Positions 32,626 through 43,958 of a DNA stretch of 64,000 nt are shown here, piece after piece. The notes beneath the pieces were generated by a model, which saw only the letters and a program-made list of their open reading frames with translations, did no database searches and was not told the origin of the DNA. Location of the stretch: positions 62,242 through 126,241 of the forward strand of contig VZSF01008941.1 of assembly GCA_013398295.1 (NCBI GenBank). The letters run 5' to 3'. Numbering within the stretch: position 1 is the first letter of the stretch; each line of letters opens with the position of its first letter. Origin of the DNA: Chionis minor (lineage: Eukaryota > Chordata > Aves > Charadriiformes > Chionididae). The position numbers were made by a program, and so were the translations under genes.

Positions 32626-33940
32626 ATAGTGAACTTCATAGCTCAAGTAGTACTGACCTTTAAAGTGACTCTTAGAGCAGCTAATAAGTAAAGCCAAGGT
32701 TTTTGTTTTCAGGTCTGTCAGTTTCCTGCTTAGGAGCTTGGGAATGTTTGTTGGCTTTTTTTACTAAGTGAGAAATAAGTGTAGCCTATAACTAATCTAA
32801 TGGTATCTTCCACCCTGACACTTCAACAGCACAAGCTAACCGTCTGACTCTGGAAGAACTCGTTACAGTGTGCTTTAATGCAAGTTCCTGGTTAAAACCC
32901 TTTTTTTTTTTTTTTTTCCTTTTTTCCCCCCCTCCTTCTTCCAGAGCAGGGAGAGAGCTTCTTTCTGAGGTTACCTGTGTTTTCTACCAGAAGCTTGCTT
33001 TCTTGCAAGTATTTCTTGACCATCCCTTCTGGTTTTGGAGAATGGCAATGGTCATGTCCTCTATACAGCTGCCACGAGGAGAAAACAGACAGCTTTGAGG
33101 ACATGTCTTTTCTGGTATCCTAAGCTGAAAACAGGTGTAGTGTAAGAACCACACAGGCTTCATTCAGAATATCCTGAGGTCCACTTCTGCCCCACAGGTA
33201 GTTCCAGTGCAGGCCAAGGTGGATAGGGATGGCTCATTTCAGGTAATGCCTCGGCCTGCTGCAGTTGGCAGTTGTGAAGAGATAACCCTCGAGTTACTCT
33301 AAACATAAGTTTTTTAACTTTGGCCTATCTGTGCAACTGTGAAAGTATTTAGTAACAACTATCTCTAAGAGAAGTCCAGTGCAGGGCTTAGTCAGAAAGT
33401 TGTATGTTCTATTGCTAAATATTCACAGGAGATGTTTTAATTGCTTTCTTATCTATGTCCTCTATTATACATGTAGGTTGTTCCTTTTTCGAGCCTGTGG
33501 TTCTTCATTTGTTTACAGCACAGTATAGAAAAAGAACATGGATGAACTTAAAAGCAGGTATTACGCAGCTTGTGGCTGACTCAAAAATTCTTACCAGTCT
33601 TGAAGTATGACTAAGTCTTCAGATAACTACGTTGCCTTGGCATATTGCCCAATCTCAAGTGATTAGACTAGTTCAATGAGGCAACAACCTCGTGAAGCTT
33701 TTGGAAAACACGTTACTGATTTTTTGTGCTAGTCTTTTGTATTCCTGGAAGGGGTAGAACAGCATTACCCCAGATAAACTACAGCTCTGACAATGACCCA
33801 GTTCATTAGCAGCCCTAAGGAACTATAACAAGTCATTTGCAAATAAACAAGCACAGGTTTGTGTTTTGGTTTTGGTTTTTTTTTTAAACCAACTTCTATC
33901 AAATGTGAGAAAAAATTGAAACAAATAAAAACAACCTTAG
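32626..33940. other. Convergent intergenic spacer TMEM50B / IFNGR2
   Basis: About 1.3 kb between the two predicted poly(A) sites. It contains a T/C-rich tract at 32899-32942 and no recognised gene or repeat. Confidence 0.5.
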
Positions 33941-34841
33941 GAATGGTTCATTTGTACTTTATTAGACTTCATTTATATATGATGTGAGACTGAGCTTGCA
34001 GTCTTCTGCTTCTAGGGACTCCAAACACAACCCTCAGGCAACCTTTTCCTTGCAGGACTAATCTGGTAGTCAACGAGAGATTTTAGTGTCTGATAATTAC
34101 TGATACACAGTACAAATTCTGAGGAAAATTACTTTAAAGTTTGTTTTGCTGTGACAAATGATACTCGTCACAGGAGCAGAAGATTAATGCTTCTCCGGAA
34201 TGCATTAGGAGAGAGCTATTAAGAGGCCTTTCTTGGCACAGTTCTTTGTGCGGGTTTGTGCTGAGGAGAATAAAGCCCTATAAATTTCTTTTTTTAGACT
34301 GTCACTTTCTCCTGAAGGGAAGAAGCTGCTGCAGAAGACTATGTATTCAAAATGATTCAGAAAAGCATACTGGGGTGGATATTACACGTTGAATGCTAAC
34401 ACAGACTTCACCAATAAGGCAACAAAAGCCACTAGAAAAGTAGTTCATGGTGCAATTATTCATTCACTGAAAAATTCCAGGTTGTACTACATCCTACCAT
34501 AAAGTGCCATTATTTCTCAAAGCTTTATTTCAATTTGGGGTGGGAAATATGATGATGTTAATATAACCATTTTATAACCATCTGTCTCTCTTTAGGCAAT
34601 TTAGTGTTCGTTTCCCTTTCACATTCCACCTTTTATGACTCTTTGGCAGAACACCGTTGCTCTTGTAGCACAGCAGAACCAATTTCAACAAAGGCTCAGG
34701 CTCCACGCTAGTCTCGGGAAGCAACATCTCACTCGGGATTTGTCAGTGGCTGCATTTTGTCCGGCCAGCAGCTGCGCGGTGCTGCTCGTGGGCCAGAGCC
34801 TCTGCAAAGACTTGGTACAGGCACTCTCACCAGGGCCCTGA
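33941..34841 (-). other. IFNGR2: IFNGR2 3' UTR
   Basis: Minus-strand sequence after the IFNGR2 stop codon. AATAAA signals on the minus strand lie at 34524-34529 and 33958-33963; the distal one gives a 3' UTR of about 0.9 kb. Confidence 0.5.
33958..33963 (-). terminator. IFNGR2: Distal polyadenylation signal of IFNGR2
   Basis: TTTATT on the plus strand, AATAAA in the IFNGR2 sense. Confidence 0.45.
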
Positions 34842-35015
34842 TTAAGTTACTTCACTTTCACTGGAGATGCTGTGTGAATGAGCTTGACCATCCAAACTGC
34901 TGCCACAGGCTTGGCTTCCTTCTCCGCAAAACACAACAGATAAGGAACCGTGGGGATCGTCCTCGGCATAATTGTCCAACATGTCTAAAACAGGCATGGT
35001 AGGGTCCTTCAAATA
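34842..35015 (-). CDS. IFNGR2: IFNGR2 exon 7, cytoplasmic tail and stop
   Basis: Acceptor TTTTTCCAG. Encodes 57 residues starting YLKDPTMPVLDMLDNYAEDD, with a Ser-rich end SHSISSESEVT, then TAA. The Leu-rich start matches mammalian IFNGR2; the distal tail has diverged. Confidence 0.93.
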   Translation of the reverse strand, partial: YLKDPTMPVLDMLDNYAEDDPHGSLSVVFCGEGSQACGSSLDGQAHSHSISSESEVT

Positions 35016-38000
35016 CTGGAAAAAGCCAGAAACACCAGTTTAGATCTCTATCTGCAGAACAGGTGTATTAGAAATTACAGAGACAGAGCAGCTACCATCA
35101 CCTATATGCTTCAGTCCAGAACTCGCAGCAAGAACTGCTTCATGTATAATCTATTCTAGATTTCCTTGAAAGTACACTGAAAAGGAGAAAGTTAAAAAAA
35201 CAGCACTTATTTCTGTTGGGGGAAAAAAATAAAATCAGTCTGGCAAACATCCATTTGGGTGAGTTAATGCAGCTTGTGTTTCCTTTATTTTTTAAATAAA
35301 AACTGACTTTTAGAGTCAGTTCAAGCAAATTCCTGCTAGTTAAGAACAAGCCACAGAGGAAAATGCTTCTTTATTACACTGCTGGGGACGCATCCTCCAA
35401 GTGCAGGAATCTAGCAACTGAAGGCTTGTCTGAAGCGCTGATGGAGCCAACGAGATACAAGATTCTGCTTTGTTCAGTGTCAGGCCAGTGAGCTGCATCT
35501 TTTATTGTTACCAGAAAACTCGTGGTGTTGTTCTCCTTTAGTTACTTTTTGCTTTGACTTCCCCCTGCTCTGCTTTCCCCCAAAATTAAATCATCAGCTT
35601 TACAGTGAATGCATAATCAAAGAAAGGAGCATTAGAAAAAAGCGTAGGCCAGGGAAAATGCTTTCTGTTCCTCCTGCGACCCCCCATATACTCTTTCTCA
35701 CTAAGCTGATCTTGTGTTTCATGGGGAATTGGAGCCATTTACCCCTTAATGTACTGAAACAGACAAACAAACAAAGTCTGGAACACAGACTCCTTCACAT
35801 TGTTAAAAGACTGATGTAGCTCATAGTTTTACTGAAAAGCTTGTTCTTTACTGTAGGAGGTGCCATCATCTGGCTGAGACAGGACTGCAGCTCAAATCAC
35901 GACTGTTGTGGGACAAAATTAAACTGTTTCAATGAAGGCACCACTTTCTCTGTAATCCTAGCAAGGCTCATGAGCAACAGGATAATTTTTTTTCCAGGTG
36001 TATCAAAAACACGTGTTTCATGCACAAAGCTCAAATACATCCAGTTTAGCACAATCAAGACATAAATGAATCTCAATTTGGCTTTGTTACATGAAGGTGT
36101 TCCTGTGGTCAAACTGCTCCCTGTAACTCAGATGCTGAAAGCTCAGATCCTTCTGTAAGAGGAAGCATGCGATTTTTCGAAAATCTCAGAGAGTACATAT
36201 GAAACTGCCTTAAAATAATCAGTATTCTCTACTCGTGTTTTAAGAGAAGCCCCAGGCTGGTTGCTCCCTTTTAGAAATACACATTTTAAGAATTCTGCGT
36301 TTTTACTGGTTTTCCTTAATTTCTCGTCAGTGTTTTGCTCAAAACTGTTCAAGGGTATCTACTTGTGCTGCATATTTTCCAGATCAATACAATTACTCCA
36401 GAAGACATGACGATAGACTCCATTCTTGCAAGTCCTTTGCATGAAATGCTGCGCTATTTTAGTACACTCTACATGGATTTTTTTTCCTACGTGAGATACG
36501 CTTCACTTGATATGTGATCCAGCTGTCTCCACTGAGCCCCCATGAAATGGTAGCTGAGGTAGCACAAAGAAAAAAAATTACATACTCCGGACTCTGCAGA
36601 AAGTCTGGGTTCATTCATCCATACTTCTATTAAAATCTGGAAAAACAGCTCCACAATCACAGAACTACCGTGGTACAACAGACTACTCTGACACACAGGT
36701 ATCTATGAAGGAATACCACTCAAAGAACTGTAAACGAATATGGGCTTTTAAAAATACGGAATGTATGCCGAACAAGAACTTTCAAATCAAGAACTTCCCT
36801 TAAAGACTACTTCCTGTTTAAATACTAAAAAGAAGAAGATGAACAGGACTGAAACAACAGGGTTTGGTACAGAAATGTGTGAGCTACAAGGTGAAAAAAA
36901 GTCCCAGGATGACTTTTTCATCCAAATACTGCAAAAACTACACAAAAAAAAGAAAAAGGCCAAGAACATTCCCCTAGGTAGTCTTTAGCAGTCCTTGCTC
37001 TTAAAATTATCAGTGTTACTTTTATGTATTTGATTTCTAATTGTAGACCCAGGTCCCAAGTACATGTTCTGCAGCACACAAAAGCTTTTTGCTTTAATTG
37101 AGCAACTGTTTCAGGCCTGATTGCTTCCATAAGCAAAGAAAGGGGCGCACCAGGGGTAGTCAGGGAACAGAGACTCTTACTCTGGCTTCATAACAGGATT
37201 ATAGCAGCATTTGTATCTTAGTGCAGAGAAAAAAATAATTCAGTTGAGTAGAAGAGGAATAAAGTGGGAGATCGTATACAAGAAAAGTAATAGTTTAGAC
37301 TAATTCAACAATTATTTATATCTGCTTGTTATGCAACAACCAGATTTGTTAATATTCTCTCTGAGATCATCACTATGTTTTAAGGGGGAGAAGCTGGGGG
37401 GGAGGGAACAGGTAGGAGAAATGTAAAATGTCTACACATACCTCTTCAAAGTGTGACGGGATTTCTAAAGGCGGCTGAGACCAATATTTAAGTGTTCTGC
37501 GGTGCTTCCACAGAAGAAACAAACCAACTATTACCAGAATTACAAGAGGGAACACCGTCGCAAATATTAGTATAATATATCCATCTCTGGTTGCCTCTGA
37601 AAAAGAAAAACCCCACATACATATGGTCGGTTCATATTTATACATCATCAAATGTAAAGCAACATACAGCAAGCTGAAATTTTCTACACGTGGTAATCAA
37701 AGTATAATTTCCAAGGCTAAGATCACAAGTCTACTATAGATGCACTCCATAAAACACCAGTGTTCAGAAGTAGTTTGTTTTGTGATTCCACGTGGAAGTC
37801 ACCAGCTCCCACAAGCTTCTGCCCCTCAATCACGCAGCCTAAGGCCCGCTCCTACTTGACACACTATCGGGGCAAAGGCAGAGCTGGGGGAATGGCTGCT
37901 GGCAGGCAGAGGGCAGGCGGGGAATGCAATCTGCCTGTCCACCCTCAAGTCGCCAGCAAGGGCTGTTAATGCCAGAGACTTCTCTTTCCGAGCACGCATC

Positions 38001-41000
38001 TCCCTTCAGCAAAGGGAGCATCGGGAGCATTCCAGGCTCCAACCTCTCAGCTCGGGGGCTTGCGAACAAGTACTTTAACTTGGGCAATTCTACCCAGGAG
38101 GTCAGCTCCCCTGGCGCCTCAGAAACTGTGTAGACAGGTTTCACCTACACGTCTTCCAGCGTGCTTAAAGCATGCAAACATTTGGCTGTGCCCGTGTATC
38201 GGTGATCACACAGAGACATTCAAGAGAGGGACAAACTCTGCTATCTTGCACATGCCCTCTCCTCCCCTCACCCTCTGCCTTATCTCATACAAAAACGTGG
38301 AGCTCAGAAGGAGGCGGGTCAAAGAGGACAGGGACGTTGCTGTCCTGCGGGAGTCAGTGGCTGAGGGAGATTTGCAAGTGTCTCCTTTTTCAATGGCTTC
38401 CTCTAAAGACCAAATATTTGTGTTTTCTCTCTAGAAGGTAATGCACACAGCAGTATTTATCATGAAGGAAAAGGACAAGGGGAAGAGTGCAACACAGCTG
38501 TACCTCAATTGCTGACTGAAAAATTCCATATTACTCTGCCGTTAATGGCAATTGTGAACTACTATTGGTGGTGCTCTCTTAAGCACTCCTGACAAAGATG
38601 AGCATGTAGCTGACCAGTTACACGACCTAAGACTCATGTTCTACACTCATCCCATTATATGTGTATATATATATAAAAAAAACACAAAAAAAAAATCAGA
38701 TTTGTACCACTGATTGTAGTTCTGTGACACTCTGGGACACTTTGCAGTCCAAGTAACTGTAGATCCGAATTTGCCATCAATTCTACTTGAACTCTAAAAC
38801 AATAAAGTGTCAATTCCTTTAGATTTTCAATTTTGAATAGTGTATTGCTCGTCGTCATCTCCTGTTTAAAAGACACACACGCACAAAAGTTATCACCGTA
38901 AAAAAAACAGACCTGTCTTAAGCACAAATCCCTTCCCCATATTTAAGTTTCTCATTCAAAAAGCACAGATTTTATTTTTCATAATTCAGCTTTCCCAAAC
39001 AAGAGAAGCAGCCAAATATATTTCATTCAACTTTCCTACTTGAATAATTTGAAATGTCATTGTCTTTCAACGAAACTAAGCCTGACCATTTAAAACCCTC
39101 TATAAAGGCACGAGCAGCAGAGGCATGAGAACTGATGCGAGGTCTCATTCCATCCAAAATATGCTGTGGGACTCTTTGATGCAGCTGCTGTAACAGCTCA
39201 GGCAGTGAGCGCAATAAAGGAAGGGGGAGGGAAAAACAAGCCCTAAGTGCCTCCACCATCAGAGAAGGCTGACGGAAGCGCAGGTCAGTGAGGTGCTTCC
39301 ACCATCTCAGATCCTTCTACTGAAGAGCAAAACAGCTGACGGGCAGTGCAAAACCACCACAGCCTTTTGGGAATTTTTAACCTGTAAGGAGCCAGGATAA
39401 GAGCCTTGGTAAAGCCTACAGAAGCATACAAGAGTGACTTCTTGTCAGAATCCCAAACATGAAGGTATTTTATGTGTGTCAGAAAAATACACGTAGGTGC
39501 AAGGCAGGAAGGAAGTGGAGGCATTTCAGATTTAGCAAGGTCTTTGAAACGAAAGTATTTTTAAAATAATATTTTTCTGCTTCTACCTTTTAAACATTTG
39601 ACTTTAGAATGAGAGAGATTATTTTGAATTTTCTTCCTGTTTTTTTTCCCCTGCAACACTAGCCTGTCAAGAACATAATTAGGGGCCCCAGACAGCAGCA
39701 TAAGCGCATAATGAGACCAACGCTTCTAAGTCTCAATATGAACAGGGACAGCTCACCCCAGCTGTGTCCAGCATGTTTCTCATAACTCTGCCTTTCTCTG
39801 CCCTAGGAACAGGCGACATCAGGCCAGAGCAGCCTGTTACTGAAGCTGCTACCAAAAACCAGTCTCGCACAGGAAAAGAGGAAGGATATTTCAGAGCTTT
39901 CCAAACTGCCAAAGCAAACTTCAGAATCTAAATGCCATTTTAAAGCCACATTTGACACTTTGTGGATTCTCTGTTTTGATCTGCAATGTGATTTAACCTT
40001 CGTTTCATAAAGAGGAAAAAAATATGGTTTTGAAAGTTTCATAATACATGCAATACTTGTGCCAAGACGCAATTAACTTTTTTCAAGACACCAAATGGTG
40101 ACCATCACTGCTAGAGAAACCTCCCCCCCCGACATTAGTTTCCTTCCTCCATTTTTGCTGTTTTGCCAAGAGACACTGACTCATATCTCTTAGTCACAAA
40201 GGCATTATGAAGAAAATAAATTAGAGAGAATTCTTACTTTAGTAATACTTGTTGCATTCTCCCAGTAGGACACATGATACTGCAGAAAGTCACCTGCTGC
40301 AGATCCAAAAGGGGGTGTGACACTAATGAGAAGTGAGTCAGGGCTTACATTCACGCTGTTCACTTTAGGGGGCCCTATAGTAGCTGAAAATAAACACAGA
40401 AAGACCAGTGAACCTCTGGGCTGCAGAACAGTCAAGACATCATACTCTCTCCAGCTTTACTTAGATACTCCCAGCAAACATGCTAAATATCAACAGCTTT
40501 TTCAAGAAAGGGAATACTATATTTTCCCATCTACTTAATGCATTTAAGATATCTACTTTATTACAAATCTAAGGAAAAATACTTGAAAGCATAAGTGAAA
40601 TTAGACAACTTTAAAAAAAGTCTCTTGTTAACTTTCCCTGGAAATTCAGTAAATATTCACTAGAATGTATCTGAATTTACTTGCAGTTAATGGTGATAAA
40701 ATTTTGTCCTCTTCCCCCCCCCCGCCCCCCAACCTTCAAATAGCCTGCCACATATTCCATGTTCTCTAAAAAACACACTCTTTGGGTTAATAGATTGGAA
40801 AAGGAATAACTAGTTTCTCCCTCCTTGCTTTGATGTCTTCATCTGTCCTATAGGGTAAACATGATGACTTCTTTTTGTGAAGTATTCCGAGGTTTAAATT
40901 GTGCAAAATATTACGTGAAGTATGGTCTGTCCTGATACAAGAGATTTGTGTGATCAAAGGTCGCATAAGGTCATTAGTCATTTAGCTGTTGTATCTTTAC

Positions 41001-43958
41001 TTCTTTTGTCAGTTAAGCTTATCAGTGTTTGTAAAGCATTCCAGGATCTCAAAAACCCCCCCCCCATTTATGCAAATATTGGAGTAGTTAACACCTGCTT
41101 GCATACTAAAGAGGAGTAACTATTAACAGCTGTAAGAGATGGCTTGTAAACACCCCAAAAACAAGACTGAGAGAAGCAGCCTGAGGGGAAGGGGTGGAGG
41201 CAGAGGCCTTCCGGGCCTTTCCGAATGTCTCAAGCACTCTCAAGCAGCTAGAAATGAAGCTACAGCCGTGGGGTGGGCAAGGCGGAGTCTGGACCATGCG
41301 GGCCTTGCCAAAGAACTGATAAGGCTGACACCTGCTTATCTCTTGTGTGACTCAGGTGGGGAGGAACTCATCTGAATAACACAGGAGGGAGGAAGCCTTT
41401 TGAAAGCCAAAGGGGTCTGCTCAACTTGTGAAGCTTGTTAGTTCACTGTTTTGGGACCATTGTGTTCAATGAATGACTTTGCCTCATTATCTGTGAAATG
41501 CGTATTAAGGTTGACTGTAGCACCTGTGCCCCCACCCAAATCATGATCCCTACCACCTGGGGAGGGAGGAAACCTGAGACAAAACTGCCCCTGTAATAGT
41601 GGGACAGATTGTACTGATATCTCTCTCTCTCTCACTCCTTCTCTCTCTCTGGTTTCCTTTTTCTTAGAGTTAAGCAAATAATGCAAGGTATACCTTACCG
41701 CTCGCCATAATTCATCGCACATCGGTTGTCTAGTACTGCCTACCACAACCTGTTGTCTGTCTGTTAAGTAACGCAAGGTGTACTTTACTGCTTGCCATAA
41801 TTTGTTATATACCGAACTAATGATTGCGGACCTAGTTAAGCTAATAAATGTTTGTGTACGGACCTTGACAGTTGTCTCACCTTAGTCCATACCACTGGGG
41901 ATTTGAGAATCTGGGTCACAGCCCACCTCCAGCCCTGCTCCTGAGTGGGTCTGAGTGGGGTGTGACAACAGCAAAAATCAATCCTGGCATGCAATCATTG
42001 ATTATTGTACCTCAGAAAACCAAGCAGAACCTGCCCTGTCCACTGTTACTTTAGAGAAAATGGTAGAGAAATTTCTTTCTATTTCCTGTTGCTGTACAAC
42101 TGCAAACATTTCACTGCGCACCCTTGCAAATTCCTGAAGCTCCCCTCTCGAGTGGGACTGATCCAAATGTTAAAGGAAGAGAAGAGCCCAACTGAGTCGT
42201 CCACAGTCTTGGTGTCTTGGAACTGATCTCGAGGGCGGTCACAAAAGAATGATCACATAATGTTCCTCCTGCTCCCCCAAGGAACAGACATACAAACATC
42301 TCACACATCACCGAGCTGCTTCTTCATCTTGGATTCCCATTAGCCCAGTGTTTTCCTAACCCCCAAAGGATCCCACTCCCAAACAATCGTGCATCATAAG
42401 CTATGGATACATGAGTTGTAAACTTCAATGGAGGATTCAAGGCAATTCCTCACACCCTTTATTACTAGAGAAATTCCAAGACTTAGTCAGCAGGGAAAGT
42501 ATCATATTCTTTGCAGCATGGACCACCCCTGCTCCTCACAAGGTATGGGAAAACTAAGGAGTTAATAAATCCATTCCTCTGCTTTGTTATCATTTCAGAG
42601 GTATTTTTAGACTCAACATTTACTTTTTTCTAATCCTGAAACCAATCACAGCAAGGCAAAGAGCAGCTTATAAAGAACAACAATAAGCTCGTTCACACAT
42701 TTAACAGGATTTACAGTGTGCCCTTGACCCTTCTACACTGTAGTTAGGACAGCTTATAGTTACCTGAAAATGGATCTCTTCAGTAGAAGCGGGTAGTTTG
42801 TACTCAGACTACCACAAATGAAGGGGGTGTATGTGTGCGTGTGGCAGTGCTAATTGGTGAAATAAGGAAATGTAAAACTCTAACAAGATATACATTGTAA
42901 CTCTCATAAGGCTCAACCCCCCCAGGGAAACCCAGCTCTTTCTCTTGGGATACTTTTTGAAAGAGCACGCTGCTAACCCCACTCCAGAGGAACCAAATTC
43001 CTAGTGACACACCTTGCCTTTGTTAATCAAACTTGTACAAACCTCTCAACTTGGCTTTTGTACATAATAGTGTCAAAAAAAGTCTAGACCACACAACAAA
43101 AAGTGGTTTTCAAAGAAATCTCCTTCGAGAGAGAGAGACACTGAAATGGTAAACAGCACTTACTGTTTCTCTCTGCCACAAATGGTTGTGTTTCCACCCA
43201 GTCAGAAGTCGCTTGCCCCAGCTCAGCCCTCACGCGCAAAACAACAGTCCAGCGCCGCTCCTTAAGTGACCAGGGGAAACCGCACTCGGTCTGGGCGATG
43301 CGGGTGCAGTTCATCTCATCCCAGTGGTTAAGGGCCCCTCTGCAATGCAAAACAACCCGCAAATAAAGCACCAGCAGAACAGTGCAACTACCTAAAATAC
43401 AAAAATTGTCTAGGTGGGAGGGGTTGTAATAACAGAACCTGTTACAAAACTCCCACTTTGATGTGCATTTATTTCACAGCCCTTTCAGCATCTCTATCTC
43501 CATCTATGAAAAACTGAAATTAGCGAGAGATAATGTGGTAAAGTTAAAATTATACAGGAAACTATGCAACATTTCTGGGTGCTCTTCAGGTCTTCAATCT
43601 TTTCTCAATTTAGTGGACGCATCACAGGCTAAGAGATTGTCAGTCTCCAGAAGCTGCTTTCAGATATTCATAAAAGCATCTATAATAGACAACTCATTCT
43701 TTCATTTCTATGCTTATTCATTTTTAATTTGGTTTGGGGTTTTTTTGTTTGTTCATTTTGGTTTGGTTTTTTAACCATGTTACTGGATTAGAACAAAATC
43801 AGTTTTGTTGGTCTTAGAACTATTTACTTACGTTTTAAAATGGACTGTATATAACACCAAGCCTCTATCCACTTTAACAGGAGACCACCTCAGCAAACTA
43901 CGAAAATTATAGGAATAAACCATCACATCTTTTGGTGCCGGTAAACGGGGAGAAGATT
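34842..43958 (-). CDS. IFNGR2: Interferon gamma receptor 2 (exons 2-7; exon 1 not found)
   Basis: IFNGR2 is the signalling chain of the interferon-gamma receptor. Exons 43958-43832, 43339-43164, 40383-40238, 38861-38708, 37596-37442 and 35015-34842 join in phase to 932 bases. Exons 2-3 form fibronectin-III domain 1 (LRWSPVKVDRGLVLYTVHF; MNCTRIAQTEC with the class II receptor cysteine pair). Exons 4-5 form domain 2 (GPPKVNSVNVSPDSLLISVT; YCFRVQVEL). Exon 6 carries the transmembrane helix (YIILIFATVFPLVILVIVG) and a JAK2 box-1-like PPLEIP. Exon 7 opens EYLKDPTMPVLDMLD across the splice, matching the mammalian cytoplasmic EEYLKDPTQPILEALD. Three N-glycosylation sequons are visible (NCT, NTT, NAT). 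The signal-peptide exon, which must end in phase 1, was not found and may lie in the N-gap near 48.2 kb. The protein would act at the plasma membrane with IFNGR1. Confidence 0.94.
37442..37596 (-). CDS. IFNGR2: IFNGR2 exon 6, transmembrane helix
   Basis: Acceptor TTTTTCAG, donor GAAGAG|GTATGT. Encodes EATRDGYIILIFATVFPLV and ILVIVGLFLLWKHRRTLKYW then SQPPLEIPSHFEE. The hydrophobic helix is followed by a basic stop-transfer and a proline-rich box 1. Confidence 0.95.
38708..38861 (-). CDS. IFNGR2: IFNGR2 exon 5
   Basis: Acceptor TTTAAACAG, donor AGTG|GTACAA. Encodes EMTTSNTLFKIENLKELTLY, CFRVQVELMANSDLQLLGLQ and SVPECHRTTIS; the two Cys form the domain 2 disulfide pair. Confidence 0.92.
40238..40383 (-). 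CDS. IFNGR2: IFNGR2 exon 4
   Basis: Acceptor TATTTTCAG, donor CTAAA|GTAAGA. Encodes TIGPPKVNSVNVSPDSLLIS and later YHVSYWENATSITK, start of fibronectin domain 2. Confidence 0.94.
41126..41972 (+). repeat. 5-bp target-site duplication pair (ACAGC) flanking the LTR
   Basis: ACAGC at 41126-41130 and ACAGC at 41968-41972 bracket an element that starts TGT and ends ACA. A 5-bp duplication is usual for class III (ERVL-like) insertions. Confidence 0.75.
41131..41967 (+). mobile_element. Solo endogenous retrovirus LTR (837 bp) in IFNGR2 intron 3
   Basis: Begins TGTAAGAGATGG, ends GGTGTGACA and is flanked by identical ACAGC duplications. An AATAAA polyadenylation signal at 41843-41848 sets plus orientation, antisense to IFNGR2. 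It contains a CT-rich stretch (41620-41655) and a 90-bp imperfect tandem duplication. The end GATTTGAGAATCTGGGTCAC resembles bird ERV U5 text from memory. No internal viral sequence remains, consistent with LTR-LTR recombination. Confidence 0.82.
43164..43339 (-). CDS. IFNGR2: IFNGR2 exon 3
   Basis: Acceptor GCATTGCAG, donor AAACA|GTAAGT. Encodes GALNHWDEMNCTRIAQTECG, FPWSLKERRWTVVLRVRAEL and GQATSDWVETQPFVAERN. LRVRAELG is a strong match to mammalian IFNGR2 LRLRAELG. Confidence 0.95.
43832..43958 (-). CDS. IFNGR2: IFNGR2 exon 2
   Basis: Acceptor TTACTTTAG, donor AAAAC|GTAAGT. Encodes SSPRLPAPKDVMVYSYNFRS and LLRWSPVKVDRGLVLYTVHF, the start of fibronectin domain 1. It enters in phase 1, so the missing exon 1 must supply one base of the first codon. 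Confidence 0.92.

Larger units (their letters stand above)
35016..43831 (-). other. IFNGR2: IFNGR2 introns 2-6
   Basis: Introns of 2426, 1111, 1376, 2780 and 492 bp. The 2780-bp intron (40384-43163) contains a solo LTR. No other recognised repeat or extra coding exon. A perfect POU octamer ATGCAAAT lies at 41070-41077. Confidence 0.75.

Noticed and set aside
41070..41077. Perfect octamer ATGCAAAT in IFNGR2 intron
   Set aside because: An 8-bp match is expected by chance in tens of kilobases; no supporting cluster.
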